This document shows, piece by piece, positions 1 to 8,416 of a stretch of DNA of 62,531 nt. Numbering within the stretch: position 1 is the first letter of the stretch; the number at the start of each line of letters is the position of its first letter. The notes beneath the pieces are model-generated. The model did no database searches, was not told the DNA's origin, and saw only the letters and a program-made list of their open reading frames with translations. Position numbers and translations under genes: made by a program. This DNA comes from an uncultured Nitrospiraceae bacterium (GTDB lineage: Bacteria; Nitrospirota; Thermodesulfovibrionia; Thermodesulfovibrionales; SM23-35): positions 1-62,531 of the forward strand of contig CAKZPA010000008.1 in NCBI GenBank assembly GCA_937138415.1, read 5' to 3'.

Positions 1-65
1 TAGAGGAATGTGGCAAGGCCAACGATCACCGTCAGCGCTACTACCAGCAAAAAAGCTTTCTTCAT
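1..65 (-). CDS. N-terminus of an exported protein (partial)
   Basis: The window opens inside this gene; only the first 21 codons are present. They read MKKAFLLVVALTVIVGLAT and onward: two lysines followed by an unbroken hydrophobic stretch, which is a typical signal peptide or single membrane anchor. A perfect Shine-Dalgarno GGAGGTG (71-77) sits five bases before the ATG, so the start is secure. The mature protein lies outside the window and its function cannot be told. Confidence 0.7.
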   Translation of the reverse strand, partial: MKKAFLLVVALTVIVGLATFL

Positions 66-582
66 TGTTTCACCTCCATTCTGAATTTGTTCACTACCGA
101 TGTCTCCCTCACTTCACTCCACTGCGATCTCCCCACCAACCACCTCCTTCCCCCGCGCAAGATCGAGAAGAACAAGGCTCCTCGGCACCCCCCACCCGGA
201 CGCCGCATGAAGCATCACGCACAAAAAAAGAGGGACTGCTGCATCGAGAACATGGGTGCGGGCTGGGGGTCTGCACTGCGGGACTGTCCGGCCTCTTTCT
301 CACGCTCCTGCCATCCCTCCAGAGATATCCGGGTGCTTCATGCCACCCTTATGCAGAAAAAATATGAATAAAGATTATAGATGATGAATGTGTGATAGAC
401 AACGCGAATGTTATTAATAGCTCGCTGCAATGAAAATATAACGCTTCCCTACGGCGTTGTCAATAGGAATTTAGTTCTAAAATTTTAAAAATAAGGTACT
501 ATTAGCAATTAAAACTAAAGTATTAATCCTGAAATTCCGTGAGCGATCAGCATCGGTGTTCGTGCGCGCCTAACTTTTTTCG
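66..582. other. Intergenic stretch without a supported gene
   Basis: About 500 bases separate the truncated exported protein from the RelE-like ORF. The first 300 bases are GC-rich and open in several frames, but the translations are Pro/Arg/Ser-rich, have no ribosome-binding site and resemble no family. From about 360 to 560 the sequence becomes strongly AT-rich with short A/T runs, as promoter regions often are. No convincing promoter, terminator or RNA gene was identified. Confidence 0.5.
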
Positions 583-1077
583 CTATGTTCCGTTCGGCCT
601 CCGGCATAAGCCGCAGAATATTTTCCGTAAGATCTTGTCGTCAAGTTGCTCCAACAATTTCTCCTCATAGAGATCCGCCGCATCTTTTCCTTCCTCGCGA
701 GTGGAGGACGGTGCCTTCCCAACTTGGATACATTCATAGGGAGAAGTGCTCCAATCGTAGTCGAGATCTCTATTCCTATCGAGCCATCTCGAACACTCAT
801 CGTGCGTCCCGATGTAAAGGGCCGCGAATCGGTCTTCTCTTCTCAGGCAGATCATCCGATAGCCGTTTCCGAGGTCATATTTGATGCAATTCTTTATTCT
901 CATCTCTCCTTTACCGGTAAATCTGCCGAATTTAATGCCTTCCGAGCCCCCTCTCCGGACTATTTTCTCGAGGATCGCGCACGCTTTCCTCGCGGCCAAC
1001 GATGCCGGTCCGCCATGGCTCAGATATTCCTGAATCCGCTGATCGAATTCCTTATCTCGGTGTACCTTAAGAATCAC
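583..1077 (-). CDS. RelE/HigB-like conserved protein
   Basis: A 164-residue ORF starting at GTG. An in-frame stop 27 bases upstream excludes a much longer N-terminus. The centre (about residues 50-100) contains RIKNCIKYDLGNGYRM followed by a short strand and YIGTHDECSRWLDRNR. This pattern is typical of RelE/ParE-fold cytoplasmic proteins whose relatives are mRNA interferases or toxins of type II toxin-antitoxin pairs. No partner antitoxin gene is visible on either side, and there is no Shine-Dalgarno. The C-terminus beyond about residue 110 is charged and of unknown role. It could be a solitary toxin, a decayed gene, or a protein with another nucleic-acid role. The family assignment is from pattern recognition only. 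Confidence 0.5.
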   Translation of the reverse strand: MILKVHRDKEFDQRIQEYLSHGGPASLAARKACAILEKIVRRGGSEGIKFGRFTGKGEMRIKNCIKYDLGNGYRMICLRREDRFAALYIGTHDECSRWLDRNRDLDYDWSTSPYECIQVGKAPSSTREEGKDAADLYEEKLLEQLDDKILRKIFCGLCRRPNGT

Positions 1078-1390
1078 GACGGTGCAAGTTGGCTTGTGAT
1101 ATAGCTATGCTCAATGAATATAATGCAGAAATATAATAGTTCGGGTTCAGACTTTATTCAAGTGGACAGGGGTGCGAGAAATATGGTCGATGGCATATAG
1201 TTCTTATTCTCACGGATCACTTTTTTTTCAAGGGTATAGGTATTAACTTCTTGAACTATACTTCGGTCTTATCATATTATATAAGCGTTGAATCCGAAGC
1301 ACCCGCCGCCCATGAAGCGGGTGAATATTTGGTGTTTACTTTGTCGCCGACTGTATGATAACGCAGACAACCATAACGAGGAACAAGGGA
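1078..1390. promoter_or_regulatory. Divergent AT-rich region with hairpin upstream of LysR gene
   Basis: This 313-base region separates the RelE-like ORF from the LysR gene. It is AT-rich and contains one clear inverted repeat, CACCCGC (1300-1306) and GCGGGTG (1317-1323), with a ten-base loop, about 70 bases before the LysR start. It may be an operator or a 5' leader hairpin. No consensus promoter hexamers were assigned. Confidence 0.35.
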
Positions 1391-2284
1391 ATGGACATTC
1401 ACCAGATGGAGGTTTTTCTGTCCGTCTTCAAGCACAAAAGCTTTTCGAAAGCCAGCCAGGAGCTTCATCTCACCCAGCCGACGATCAGCGCGCACATCAA
1501 ATCTCTCGAGAACGAGTTCAACTGCAAGCTCTTCGACAGGCTCGGCAGATCGATCATTCCGACAGCGGAGGCGGAGGTTCTCGTTGACTATGCGACCGAA
1601 TTGCTTGAAACGATGAACGATGTCCGGGAAGCGATGAGCAAAGTCAAGAACAGCGTATCGGGGAAACTGATCATCGGGGCGAGCACGATCCCTGGGGTTT
1701 ATGTCATTCCCCGCCTGATGTCTGCATTTCAGGAGAAATACAAGGATGTTTCGTTCCAGATTCTCATCTCGGATTCTCTCGAGGTAGTAACACAGATCGA
1801 AAGATATAGAATGCTGCTCGGCGTCGTCGGAACGAAGGTCAGCAATGACCACGTGGTCTATGAACCGTTCATGGAAGACCGGCTCATCGCAATTTCGTCT
1901 CCGGAGTTTACGGCAAAGAATCGCATGACGCTGAAGGAGTTGACGAGCCTGCCTCTGATCCTGAGAGAGGAAGGCTCAGGGACGAGACGGGAAACCGAGG
2001 CGTTCTTGACGAAGCACGGCATCTCTCTTGAAACGGTCGAGATTGCCGGGATCTTCGGTTCGACGGATGCGGTGAAACAGGCCGTGAAAGCGGGCCTGGG
2101 AGTCTCTATTGTTTCGCAATACGCGGTGGTGGATGAGTTGAACCACCGGATTTTGAAAGAAATCCACCTTTCCGACGCGAACATCACGCGCGAATTTTAC
2201 ATCGTCACGCACCGGAGAAGATCGCTCCCTCGCCTCTACGCCGCATTTTTCGAACATCTCGCGAGCGAAGCGAAGAAGACATGA
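1391..2284 (+). CDS. LysR-family regulator, selenium-metabolism-associated type
   Basis: Cytoplasmic transcription regulator of 297 residues. The winged helix-turn-helix occupies roughly residues 1-60 (MDIHQMEVFLSVFKHKSF, then LTQPTISAHIKSLE), followed by a linker helix and a LysR substrate-binding domain (about 90-295). The start at 1391 is preferred over an in-frame ATG at 1355: it has GAGG upstream and gives the standard LysR length. Its N-terminus resembles the LysR subgroup described as selenium-metabolism-associated in anaerobes; that subgroup call is from memory and moderate. It faces the convergent activase/double-cubane reductase pair, ending 20 bases from it, so these genes are a possible target but not proven. 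The inducer is unknown. Confidence 0.85.
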   Translation: MDIHQMEVFLSVFKHKSFSKASQELHLTQPTISAHIKSLENEFNCKLFDRLGRSIIPTAEAEVLVDYATELLETMNDVREAMSKVKNSVSGKLIIGASTIPGVYVIPRLMSAFQEKYKDVSFQILISDSLEVVTQIERYRMLLGVVGTKVSNDHVVYEPFMEDRLIAISSPEFTAKNRMTLKELTSLPLILREEGSGTRRETEAFLTKHGISLETVEIAGIFGSTDAVKQAVKAGLGVSIVSQYAVVDELNHRILKEIHLSDANITREFYIVTHRRRSLPRLYAAFFEHLASEAKKT

Positions 2285-2303
2285 TCGCAGCGCACAGGGC
2301 GCT

Positions 2304-3053
2304 TCACCCCTCGCACTGCGCGTAGAGGGCCGCGCCGTATGCGGCGTGGATGAACGGATTCTCGGAGACATAGATTCTCTTCCGTAACCGCCCCTCGAAC
2401 ATCTGCCGCAAGCACGCATTCATCGCGCATCCGCCGACGAAGACGATCTCATCGAGCGAACCGACTCGCTGGATGAGAGGAATCACTTTCTGGACGATCG
2501 AATCGTGAATTGCACGCGCGATCATGCGGCGATCGGAGCCTTTCGAAATGAGACCGATGACCTCCGACTCGGCGAAAACCGTACAGAGACTGTTGATCTT
2601 TATACCGTTGGGTCCATCGCCGCAGGCAGCGCCGAATTCCCCGATATCGTACCCGAGGGCCTTCGCCATGATCTCGAGAAAACGGCCCGTGCCGGCCGCA
2701 CAGCGATCGTTCATCTCGAAGTTTTCGACGCGGCCGTCGGGATCGAGGCGTATCACTTTCGTATCCTGGCCGCCGATATCGATGATCGTGCGGCATCCCG
2801 GGAAGAGCGCTTTCACCCCTTTTGCGACGGCTTTTATTTCCGTGATGGTCCTGACGTCGGATTGAACTTCGAGAAGATGCCTTCCGTAGCCCGTAGCGAC
2901 GAGTTTTTCCGGCCTCTCCCGTTCCAGCAATCGTTGGCATGCCGAAAGGGGATCGTGCCCCGTTTCAACCTTTGCGAAGGAAATATTATCCGAACCGCGA
3001 ATGACTGCGTACTTGATGAAGCGAGAACCGATATCGATACCACCGCACGTCAT
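2304..3053 (-). CDS. HgdC/BadF-type ATP-dependent reductase activator
   Basis: Homodimeric [4Fe-4S] ATPase of the acetate/sugar kinase fold that drives one electron into a partner iron-sulfur reductase while hydrolysing ATP. The 249 residues show the nucleotide-binding strands GGIDIGSRFIKYAVI (about 4-18) and DIGGQDTKVI (about 92-101). The cluster ligands are expected at Cys118 (in NDRCAAGTGRFLE) and Cys157 (in NSLCTVF), with a C-terminal FVGGCAMNAC. The start codon overlaps the stop of the double-cubane reductase gene (ATGA), so the two are translationally coupled. Family members serve 2-hydroxyacyl-CoA dehydratases, benzoyl-CoA reductases or double-cubane proteins; the neighbour indicates the last. 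Confidence 0.9.
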   Translation of the reverse strand: MTCGGIDIGSRFIKYAVIRGSDNISFAKVETGHDPLSACQRLLERERPEKLVATGYGRHLLEVQSDVRTITEIKAVAKGVKALFPGCRTIIDIGGQDTKVIRLDPDGRVENFEMNDRCAAGTGRFLEIMAKALGYDIGEFGAACGDGPNGIKINSLCTVFAESEVIGLISKGSDRRMIARAIHDSIVQKVIPLIQRVGSLDEIVFVGGCAMNACLRQMFEGRLRKRIYVSENPFIHAAYGAALYAQCEG

Positions 3054-4345
3054 GCACGTCTCTTCTCCCGGATCATCTCGATGAACGCCTCGATTCGCGT
3101 CTTCAGTTGGCCGAAGTCCTCCATGCTGTAGTCGGTCTCGATCCGGAGGAAGGGGAGGGCGAGAGCGTCGGCCGTCTTCTTCGCCTTGAACGCTTCGATC
3201 ATATACGGGGTGCAGAACTGGAGCGCGTAGTGGATAATGCCGTCGGCGTTGAGCCTCTTCGAAAGATCCCTGATGTCATCCATGCGTTCCGCATTCGGGG
3301 TAAAGCAGGCACAGTGGATCGACATGTACCTCTCCGCGATTTTTTCGAAACCTTCTTCGACCGAAGCGAAACGCCCGTCGAGCAGTGCGCTGAAGTTCCT
3401 CTCTCCGACGCAGGATTCCTCTCCGACGACGACCGCTCCGCTCCCCTCGATGATGGCGTGGAGTTTCCAGTTGGGGATCGCCATCGGCGAGCCCGAGACG
3501 AGGATTCTTGGCATCCCCTTTTCGGCGACGCCGATGCCGCGCTCCGCCCGCTTCTCGAGTTCATCGCAGAGTTCGTTCACCTGTGCGGTGAAGCGGATCG
3601 GATCGTCGTAGAACGCCACCTGGTTGATGAGGAGCGCGTCGAGACCGGAAATGGGCGCGGGGTCATGCGACCGCACCGCAGACAGGCGCTGGAGCGCTTT
3701 TCTCTTCTCGTTCACGATCCGCGAGGCTTCCTTGAGTTTCTCGAGAGAAATGCCCTTTCCGCTCAGAGACTCCAGCTTCTCGGCGAGGCGCGCGACCTCG
3801 TTTTTCCACAGGACTCGACCATCGGGTCCTTTCATGTTCGGCACTTCCATAATGTACATCTTTCCTTTCGTGATCTCGTCGAAGATCTCGTACGCCTTCT
3901 TCTTGCCGTCGCACGTCGTCTCTCCGACGATGAGGTCCGCGGTCTGGACGTAGGGGCACAGGCCGGCAAGCTTGAATCCCATGAACGCCTTGATGAGCGC
4001 GCACGTGTTGCGCGGGATGAACTTCTCGGCTTCATCCGAACCGACCTCGGCACCGGCGCAGAGACCGATACTGATGCCGTCTATCGCGAGGATGAGCTCC
4101 TCCGGAACATATACGCAAAAGGTCCCGATGACCTTTCTCCCTTCCTTTTTCGCGGTGAGAAGTTCTTCTATCCTGAGGCCGTGCACTTCCGAGATGACGA
4201 AGTCGAAATACTTCATCCCTTCCGGCCTATTCTTCTGCGAGAGATAAATGTTCGTGTACGCATCAGTGAGCACGCCGAGAAGCCCGCTATGCGCGTCGAG
4301 ACGTATCTCCAGATCTTTCCACATCGCCGTATAGTCTTTCGCCAT
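3050..4345 (-). CDS. Double-cubane-cluster anaerobic reductase (HgdB-like)
   Basis: Member of the HgdB/HgdA superfamily, of the subgroup carrying a double-cubane [8Fe-9S] cluster. Characterised homologues reduce small molecules such as acetylene at the expense of ATP, using an HgdC-type activator. The 431 residues have conserved cysteines in LAGLCPYVQTADL, VGETTCDGKKKAYE, GEESCVGERN and SIHCACFTPN, as expected for cluster ligands. The start at 4345 is preferred because AAGGAGG (4354-4360) lies eight bases upstream; an ATG at 4351 is too close to it. The physiological substrate is unknown. The only adjacent partner is the activator; no acyl-CoA transferase or second dehydratase subunit is present, which argues against 2-hydroxyacyl-CoA dehydration. 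Confidence 0.88.
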   Translation of the reverse strand: MAKDYTAMWKDLEIRLDAHSGLLGVLTDAYTNIYLSQKNRPEGMKYFDFVISEVHGLRIEELLTAKKEGRKVIGTFCVYVPEELILAIDGISIGLCAGAEVGSDEAEKFIPRNTCALIKAFMGFKLAGLCPYVQTADLIVGETTCDGKKKAYEIFDEITKGKMYIMEVPNMKGPDGRVLWKNEVARLAEKLESLSGKGISLEKLKEASRIVNEKRKALQRLSAVRSHDPAPISGLDALLINQVAFYDDPIRFTAQVNELCDELEKRAERGIGVAEKGMPRILVSGSPMAIPNWKLHAIIEGSGAVVVGEESCVGERNFSALLDGRFASVEEGFEKIAERYMSIHCACFTPNAERMDDIRDLSKRLNADGIIHYALQFCTPYMIEAFKAKKTADALALPFLRIETDYSMEDFGQLKTRIEAFIEMIREKRRA

Positions 4346-4526
4346 GGACATTTCCTCCTTTTGGGGCTGACTCTAAAAATGGTAAGCGACCCGCCATACC
4401 AAAATCCAATCGTTAATAGAAATGATTCAGAAGAATGCCATAGGAATCGTCTATATTCCAATCGTCATGATCCCCACGTTCGTATCCGTGCCGAACTTTT
4501 CCGCCTCCCGGGGAGAGCACTTCGCG

Positions 4527-4532
4527 TATAAT
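4527..4532 (+). promoter_or_regulatory. -10 box very close to the HAD gene start
   Basis: A perfect TATAAT ends six bases before the ATG at 4539. No good -35 hexamer is seen at the right distance. If used, transcription would start at or within a base or two of the start codon, giving a leaderless mRNA. The gene has no Shine-Dalgarno. Confidence 0.5.
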
Positions 4533-4538
4533 ACTTCT

Positions 4539-5009
4539 ATGGTGTCAATCGACGTGCCGGGTTACGGTCAGTTCTCTCTCGAGCACTTCGTGACCGACTT
4601 TTCGGGCACCCTCTCCGAAGACGGCATACTGCTGAAGAATGTCGATGAAAAGCTGAACCTCCTCGCTGATACACTGCACATCCACGTCCTGAGCTCGGAT
4701 ACGTTCGGGAAGGCGAGGGAGCAATTGCAGGGGGTCCGCTGCACGCTCCACATTCTCGAGGGAGCTGATCACACGGCGCAAAAGGAACGGTACGTCGCCC
4801 AACTCGGGGCCGAGAGGGTCGTTGCCCTCGGGAACGGAAACAACGACGTCGCGATGTTGAGGGCCGCCGCCCTTGGAATCTGCGTGTGTCTCAAAGAAGG
4901 CTGCTCGGTCGAAGCGCTGACAGCGTCCCGGATACTCGTCGCTTCTCCTCTCGATGCGATCGACCTCTTGCTGTTTCCGAAGCGATTGATCGCCACGCTG
5001 AGACGGTGA
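4539..5009 (+). CDS. HAD-superfamily protein, soluble P-type-ATPase-like
   Basis: Small cytoplasmic protein of 156 residues resembling the catalytic P-domain of P-type ATPases (COG4087-like). Motif I is TDFSGTLSEDG with the presumed phospho-acceptor Asp20, followed by a Ser/Thr motif (LSSD, about 51-54), a lysine near 82, and motif IV GNGNNDVAML (about 98-107), which matches the GDGxND signature of P-type ATPases. There are no membrane segments, so it is not a transporter. Stand-alone homologues exist in methanogens and anaerobes without a settled function; phosphatase activity is likely. It stands between the double-cubane reductase pair (divergent) and hypC. There is no Shine-Dalgarno; a -10 box directly precedes the start. 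Confidence 0.75.
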   Translation: MVSIDVPGYGQFSLEHFVTDFSGTLSEDGILLKNVDEKLNLLADTLHIHVLSSDTFGKAREQLQGVRCTLHILEGADHTAQKERYVAQLGAERVVALGNGNNDVAMLRAAALGICVCLKEGCSVEALTASRILVASPLDAIDLLLFPKRLIATLRR

Positions 5010-5108
5010 ATTCTTTCCTTCTTAGCGCGTGTGCAGAACCGCGAGATCGCCGTGCTATACCATCGCACGTCGATTCATGAAGCATTCGGTCAAATCGGGC
5101 CTTTTGTT

Positions 5109-5136
5109 TTGGACAGCGACACAATTATGATATACT
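5109..5136 (+). promoter_or_regulatory. Sigma-70-type promoter of hypC
   Basis: TTGGAC (5109-5114), a 16-base spacer and TATACT (5131-5136) lie upstream of hypC. The predicted start of transcription near 5143 gives a leader of about 25 bases that holds the GGAGG ribosome-binding site. Confidence 0.5.
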
Positions 5137-5167
5137 TTACGTAATTCAATAAAGCGGAGGCGCGAGC

Positions 5168-5461
5168 ATGTGCTTGGGGATACCATCCAAAATAATCAGC
5201 ATCGAAGACTCCAGGGCGAAAATCGATGTGTACGGCGCCCAGCGAGAAGTGAGTTTGATGCTCCTCAATGAGGATGTCAACGTCGGTGATTACGTGATTG
5301 TCCACGCGGGATTTGCGATACAAAAACTCCAGGAAGATGTCGCGAAGGAGACCCTCGGGTATTTCGACCAATACCTGAAATCGTTGGCCGAAGAGGAGGG
5401 TTTGATCGACAAGCCGCTCAAGGAAAGAAAAAGGAAAACGAAAAAGAAGCAGACGAAGTAA
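5168..5461 (+). CDS. hypC: Hydrogenase maturation chaperone HypC/HupF
   Basis: Small chaperone that, with HypD, carries the Fe(CN)2CO group and delivers it to the immature NiFe-hydrogenase large subunit. The 97 residues begin with MCLGIPSKI, whose Cys2 is the essential metal-handling residue, followed by the small beta-barrel (to about residue 75, ending in GYFDQYL). A basic tail rich in Lys/Arg (about 83-97) is longer than in the E. coli protein. AGCGGAGG lies upstream. No hypA, B, D, E or F is adjacent; the likely client, the hydrogenase large subunit, lies about 39 kb downstream on the other strand. Confidence 0.92.
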   Translation: MCLGIPSKIISIEDSRAKIDVYGAQREVSLMLLNEDVNVGDYVIVHAGFAIQKLQEDVAKETLGYFDQYLKSLAEEEGLIDKPLKERKRKTKKKQTK

Positions 5462-5610
5462 ACGCGGGTTTTCATATTTCTTTCCCCAATCTTCTTGACG
5501 TTTCGATTCCCGTCATCCCGTCTCGCCGGTCGTCTTGTATCAGTTCTTTTTTTATGGTAATCTCCCATACGCCTTCGCGACCTTGATCGGCATGCGGGAG
5601 GAATGATCGA

Positions 5611-6162
5611 ATGGTGAAGAATGACCGGTGGATACGCGAGATGGCCCGGAAGGGCATGATCCGGCCTTTTCGGGAAGAGAGGATGAGAAAGGGCGTCATC
5701 TCGTACGGCGTGAGCTCTTACGGGTACGACATGCGAATCGCCGACGAATTCAAGATTTTCACTCCGGTCGGTGCGTCGGTGACCGATCCCAAGAATTTCG
5801 GCCAACATAGCGTCATCGATTTCCGCGGGAAGATATGTCTCATCCCCCCGCATTCTTTCGCGCTCGGGAGATCCGTGGAGTACTTCAGGATACCGAAAGA
5901 CGTGCTCGTCCTCTGCCTCGGAAAATCGACCTACGCCCGCTGCGGAATCGTCATCAACGTCACGCCGCTCGAGCCCGAATGGGAGGGTTACGTGACGATC
6001 TCCATTTCGAATACGGGGCCCCTGCCCGCGAGGATTTACGCGAAGGAGGGAATCGGGCAGCTCGTCTTCCTCGAGGCCTCAGAAGTGTGCGAGCGGTCGT
6101 ACGCAGACAAGCGTGGCAAATACCAGGCACAGAAGGCTATTACCCTCTCGAAGGTACAATGA
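5611..6162 (+). CDS. dcd: dCTP deaminase
   Basis: Deaminates dCTP to dUTP (or, in bifunctional relatives, on to dUMP), feeding dTMP synthesis in the cytoplasm. The 183 residues show the family core: [23 protein letters not shown], and [16 protein letters not shown] carrying the catalytic Glu, ending with [10 protein letters not shown]. The start at 5611 has GGGAGGAA close upstream. Its stop codon overlaps the pyrF start (ATGA), which makes a pyrimidine operon dcd-pyrF followed by trpE. Without biochemical data the mono- and bifunctional forms cannot be separated. Confidence 0.92.
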   Translation: MVKNDRWIREMARKGMIRPFREERMRKGVISYGVSSYGYDMRIADEFKIFTPVGASVTDPKNFGQHSVIDFRGKICLIPPHSFALGRSVEYFRIPKDVLVLCLGKSTYARCGIVINVTPLEPEWEGYVTISISNTGPLPARIYAKEGIGQLVFLEASEVCERSYADKRGKYQAQKAITLSKVQ

Positions 6163-6887
6163 CGCCCGTTCCCGCTTCTGAACGATTGATCCTTGCCCTC
6201 GACATGGCAGACCACACTTATGCGTTAGAAACAGTTGAAAAATATAGTGATTATATATCTATTTTTAAAGTAGGGCTTGAGCTTTTTACCTCGAGCGGTC
6301 CAACCATCGTCGATGCAATTCATAAATATGGCAAAAAGGTATTTCTCGACCTCAAGTTCCACGATATACCGCACACCGTGATGCGAGCGGCGCTCGCGGC
6401 AACCCGCCTCGGGGTGCATATGTTCAACCTCCATGCATCGGGCGGGGTCGAGATGATGCAACGGTGCAGGGACGCGGTCGTAGAACTCTGCCTGAAGGAA
6501 AACAGGAATCGCCCGAAGATTCTCGCTGTAACCGTTCTCACGAGTCTTACCCGGGATACGCTCAGAGACGAACTCGGCATCCAGCACGGGCTCCGCACGC
6601 ACGTGCGTCACCTCGCCGCTCTCGCCATGAAGGCGGGGCTCGACGGTGTTGTCGCGTCGGCACGAGAGGCCGCGATTGTACGGGCGCACTGCGGCGGAGG
6701 ATTTCTTATCGTCACACCGGGTATCCGTCCGTCGTGGACGCCGCCGGACGATCAGAAGAGAACCGTTACGCCGAAGGAGGCGATTCGTGAAGGAGCTGAC
6801 TATCTCGTCGTCGGTCGCGCGATTCTCCAGCAGCCCGACCCGGTGAAAGCTCTCGACCTGATCCGCCTCGAGATTCTCTCTGCGTAA
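6159..6887 (+). CDS. pyrF: Orotidine 5'-phosphate decarboxylase
   Basis: Converts OMP to UMP, the last step of de novo UMP synthesis. The 242 residues form a TIM barrel beginning [10 protein letters not shown], with the catalytic [11 protein letters not shown] (Asp-Lys-Asp triad) near residues 57-67 and the phosphate-binding end VTPGIRP plus [11 protein letters not shown]. The start at 6159 was chosen because it overlaps the dcd stop and gives the normal family length; an upstream open frame to 5835 is antisense-like filler inside dcd. Translational coupling to dcd is likely. Confidence 0.95.
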   Translation: MTPVPASERLILALDMADHTYALETVEKYSDYISIFKVGLELFTSSGPTIVDAIHKYGKKVFLDLKFHDIPHTVMRAALAATRLGVHMFNLHASGGVEMMQRCRDAVVELCLKENRNRPKILAVTVLTSLTRDTLRDELGIQHGLRTHVRHLAALAMKAGLDGVVASAREAAIVRAHCGGGFLIVTPGIRPSWTPPDDQKRTVTPKEAIREGADYLVVGRAILQQPDPVKALDLIRLEILSA

Positions 6888-6906
6888 TTACGGAATAAGC
6901 CCGCAG

Positions 6907-8415
6907 ATGGTTTATCCATCGAAAAAAGTCTTTCTGGATCTCGTCGGGAACGGCGCTATACCGCCACTTTGCGGTGAGATTCCCTTTTACCCGCCCCACG
7001 AAGTGTACGAGAGGCTCTCTGCCCGCAAGTGCTTTCTTTTCGAGAGCGTGAAGGGACCGGAAAAGATCGCTCGGTATTCCTTCATCGGATTCGATCCGTG
7101 CCTCACCGTAACGGTGCGGGACGGTATCGTTCTCGCAGAATCCCGAGAGCATGCGTTCACATCCAGTGAGCGACCGCTCGCCTTTCTCAAAAATGCCACG
7201 AAACGATATGTTCAGAAGCCCCTCGACATCCTCCCGCCGTTTCAGGGAGGGATTGCGGGGCTGCTGAGTTACGATTTCGTCCGTTACCTGGAAAAACTCC
7301 CGGTCGCGACCATCGACGATCTCAAATTGCCGGACGCTCATTTCTTCTTCATCGACAAGCTGATCGCGTTCGACCATTCGGAGAAAAAGTGCTGGATCAT
7401 TGCATGTCCGGGTGTTCGAGATATCGTGTGTCGCGTCGACGATAATTCCGCGCGCCCTGACTGGTCAGCTCTCTATGACGAAGCGGAACACAGCGTGCGC
7501 GAGACGGTGCTGCGAATTTCTCTCCCTCCTCGAGCGGCGACGAGATCGGGCACCTCACCGGAATTCGTCAACGCGGGGGCAAATGACAGAATCCTCGTGC
7601 GCCGTGACGTGTCAAAAGAGCATTACATCGCTATGGTCAGGCGGGCTAAAGAGTACATCGCAGCAGGAGACATCTTCCAGGCGAATCTCTCGCAACGGGT
7701 TTCGGCGGATATCGGCCCGCGCGACCCCTGGGATCTTTACAAGGTACTGCGATCGATCAACCCGTCCCCATTTGCTGCCTACGTCGACTTTGGGCACTAC
7801 CAACTCGTCAGTTCTTCGCCGGAACGTCTCGCGAGGATCAGGGAAGGCGTTATCGAAACGAGACCGATTGCCGGCACGAGACCCCGGGGGAAGAACAGCC
7901 GGGAGGATGCCCTCATGCGCAGGGAACTGCTCCTCAACGAAAAGGAGAGGGCGGAGCACATTATGCTCATCGATCTGGAGCGGAACGACATCGGGAAAAT
8001 CTCTTCGTACGGGACGGTCAGAGTGGATGAATTGATGATCACGGAGGACTATTCGCACGTCATCCACATCGTGTCGAACATTCTTGGGAAGCTTGCCACC
8101 GGAAAAGACTGCTTCGACGCGATTCGGGCGGTCTTTCCGGGTGGTACGATCACAGGCGTTCCGAAAATCAGGTGCATGGAGATCATCGACGAATTGGAAC
8201 CGTTCAGGCGCGGACCGTATACGGGCTCGATCGGCTACATCGGTTTTTCAGGCGCTATGGATCTCAACATCGTCATCCGGACATTCGTGATCGTCGGCGG
8301 TACCGCCTATATACAGGTTGGAGCGGGTATCGTCGCCGATTCGGATCCCGAGCGCGAATACGCCGAAACAGTGAACAAGGCCGAGGCACTGATGAAGACT
8401 TTGGAGAGGGTATAG
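6907..8415 (+). CDS. trpE: Anthranilate synthase component I (or PabB-like)
   Basis: Chorismate-utilising enzyme of 502 residues with the TrpE N-terminal domain (GPEKIARYSFIGFDP, about 51-65) and the chorismate-binding domain (about 230-500), including ETRPIAGTRPRG, DLERNDIGKIS, FPGGTITGVPK and GPYTGSIGYIGF. The PIAGT motif is characteristic of anthranilate synthase, while aminodeoxychorismate synthases usually have PIKGT, so TrpE is favoured; SGAMDLNIVIRT near the end is shared with some PabB proteins. It lies 19 bases after pyrF and has no glutaminase partner (trpG/pabA) here. It ends one base from the convergent mglA-like gene. Confidence 0.82.
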   Translation: MVYPSKKVFLDLVGNGAIPPLCGEIPFYPPHEVYERLSARKCFLFESVKGPEKIARYSFIGFDPCLTVTVRDGIVLAESREHAFTSSERPLAFLKNATKRYVQKPLDILPPFQGGIAGLLSYDFVRYLEKLPVATIDDLKLPDAHFFFIDKLIAFDHSEKKCWIIACPGVRDIVCRVDDNSARPDWSALYDEAEHSVRETVLRISLPPRAATRSGTSPEFVNAGANDRILVRRDVSKEHYIAMVRRAKEYIAAGDIFQANLSQRVSADIGPRDPWDLYKVLRSINPSPFAAYVDFGHYQLVSSSPERLARIREGVIETRPIAGTRPRGKNSREDALMRRELLLNEKERAEHIMLIDLERNDIGKISSYGTVRVDELMITEDYSHVIHIVSNILGKLATGKDCFDAIRAVFPGGTITGVPKIRCMEIIDELEPFRRGPYTGSIGYIGFSGAMDLNIVIRTFVIVGGTAYIQVGAGIVADSDPEREYAETVNKAEALMKTLERV

Positions 8416-8416
8416 G

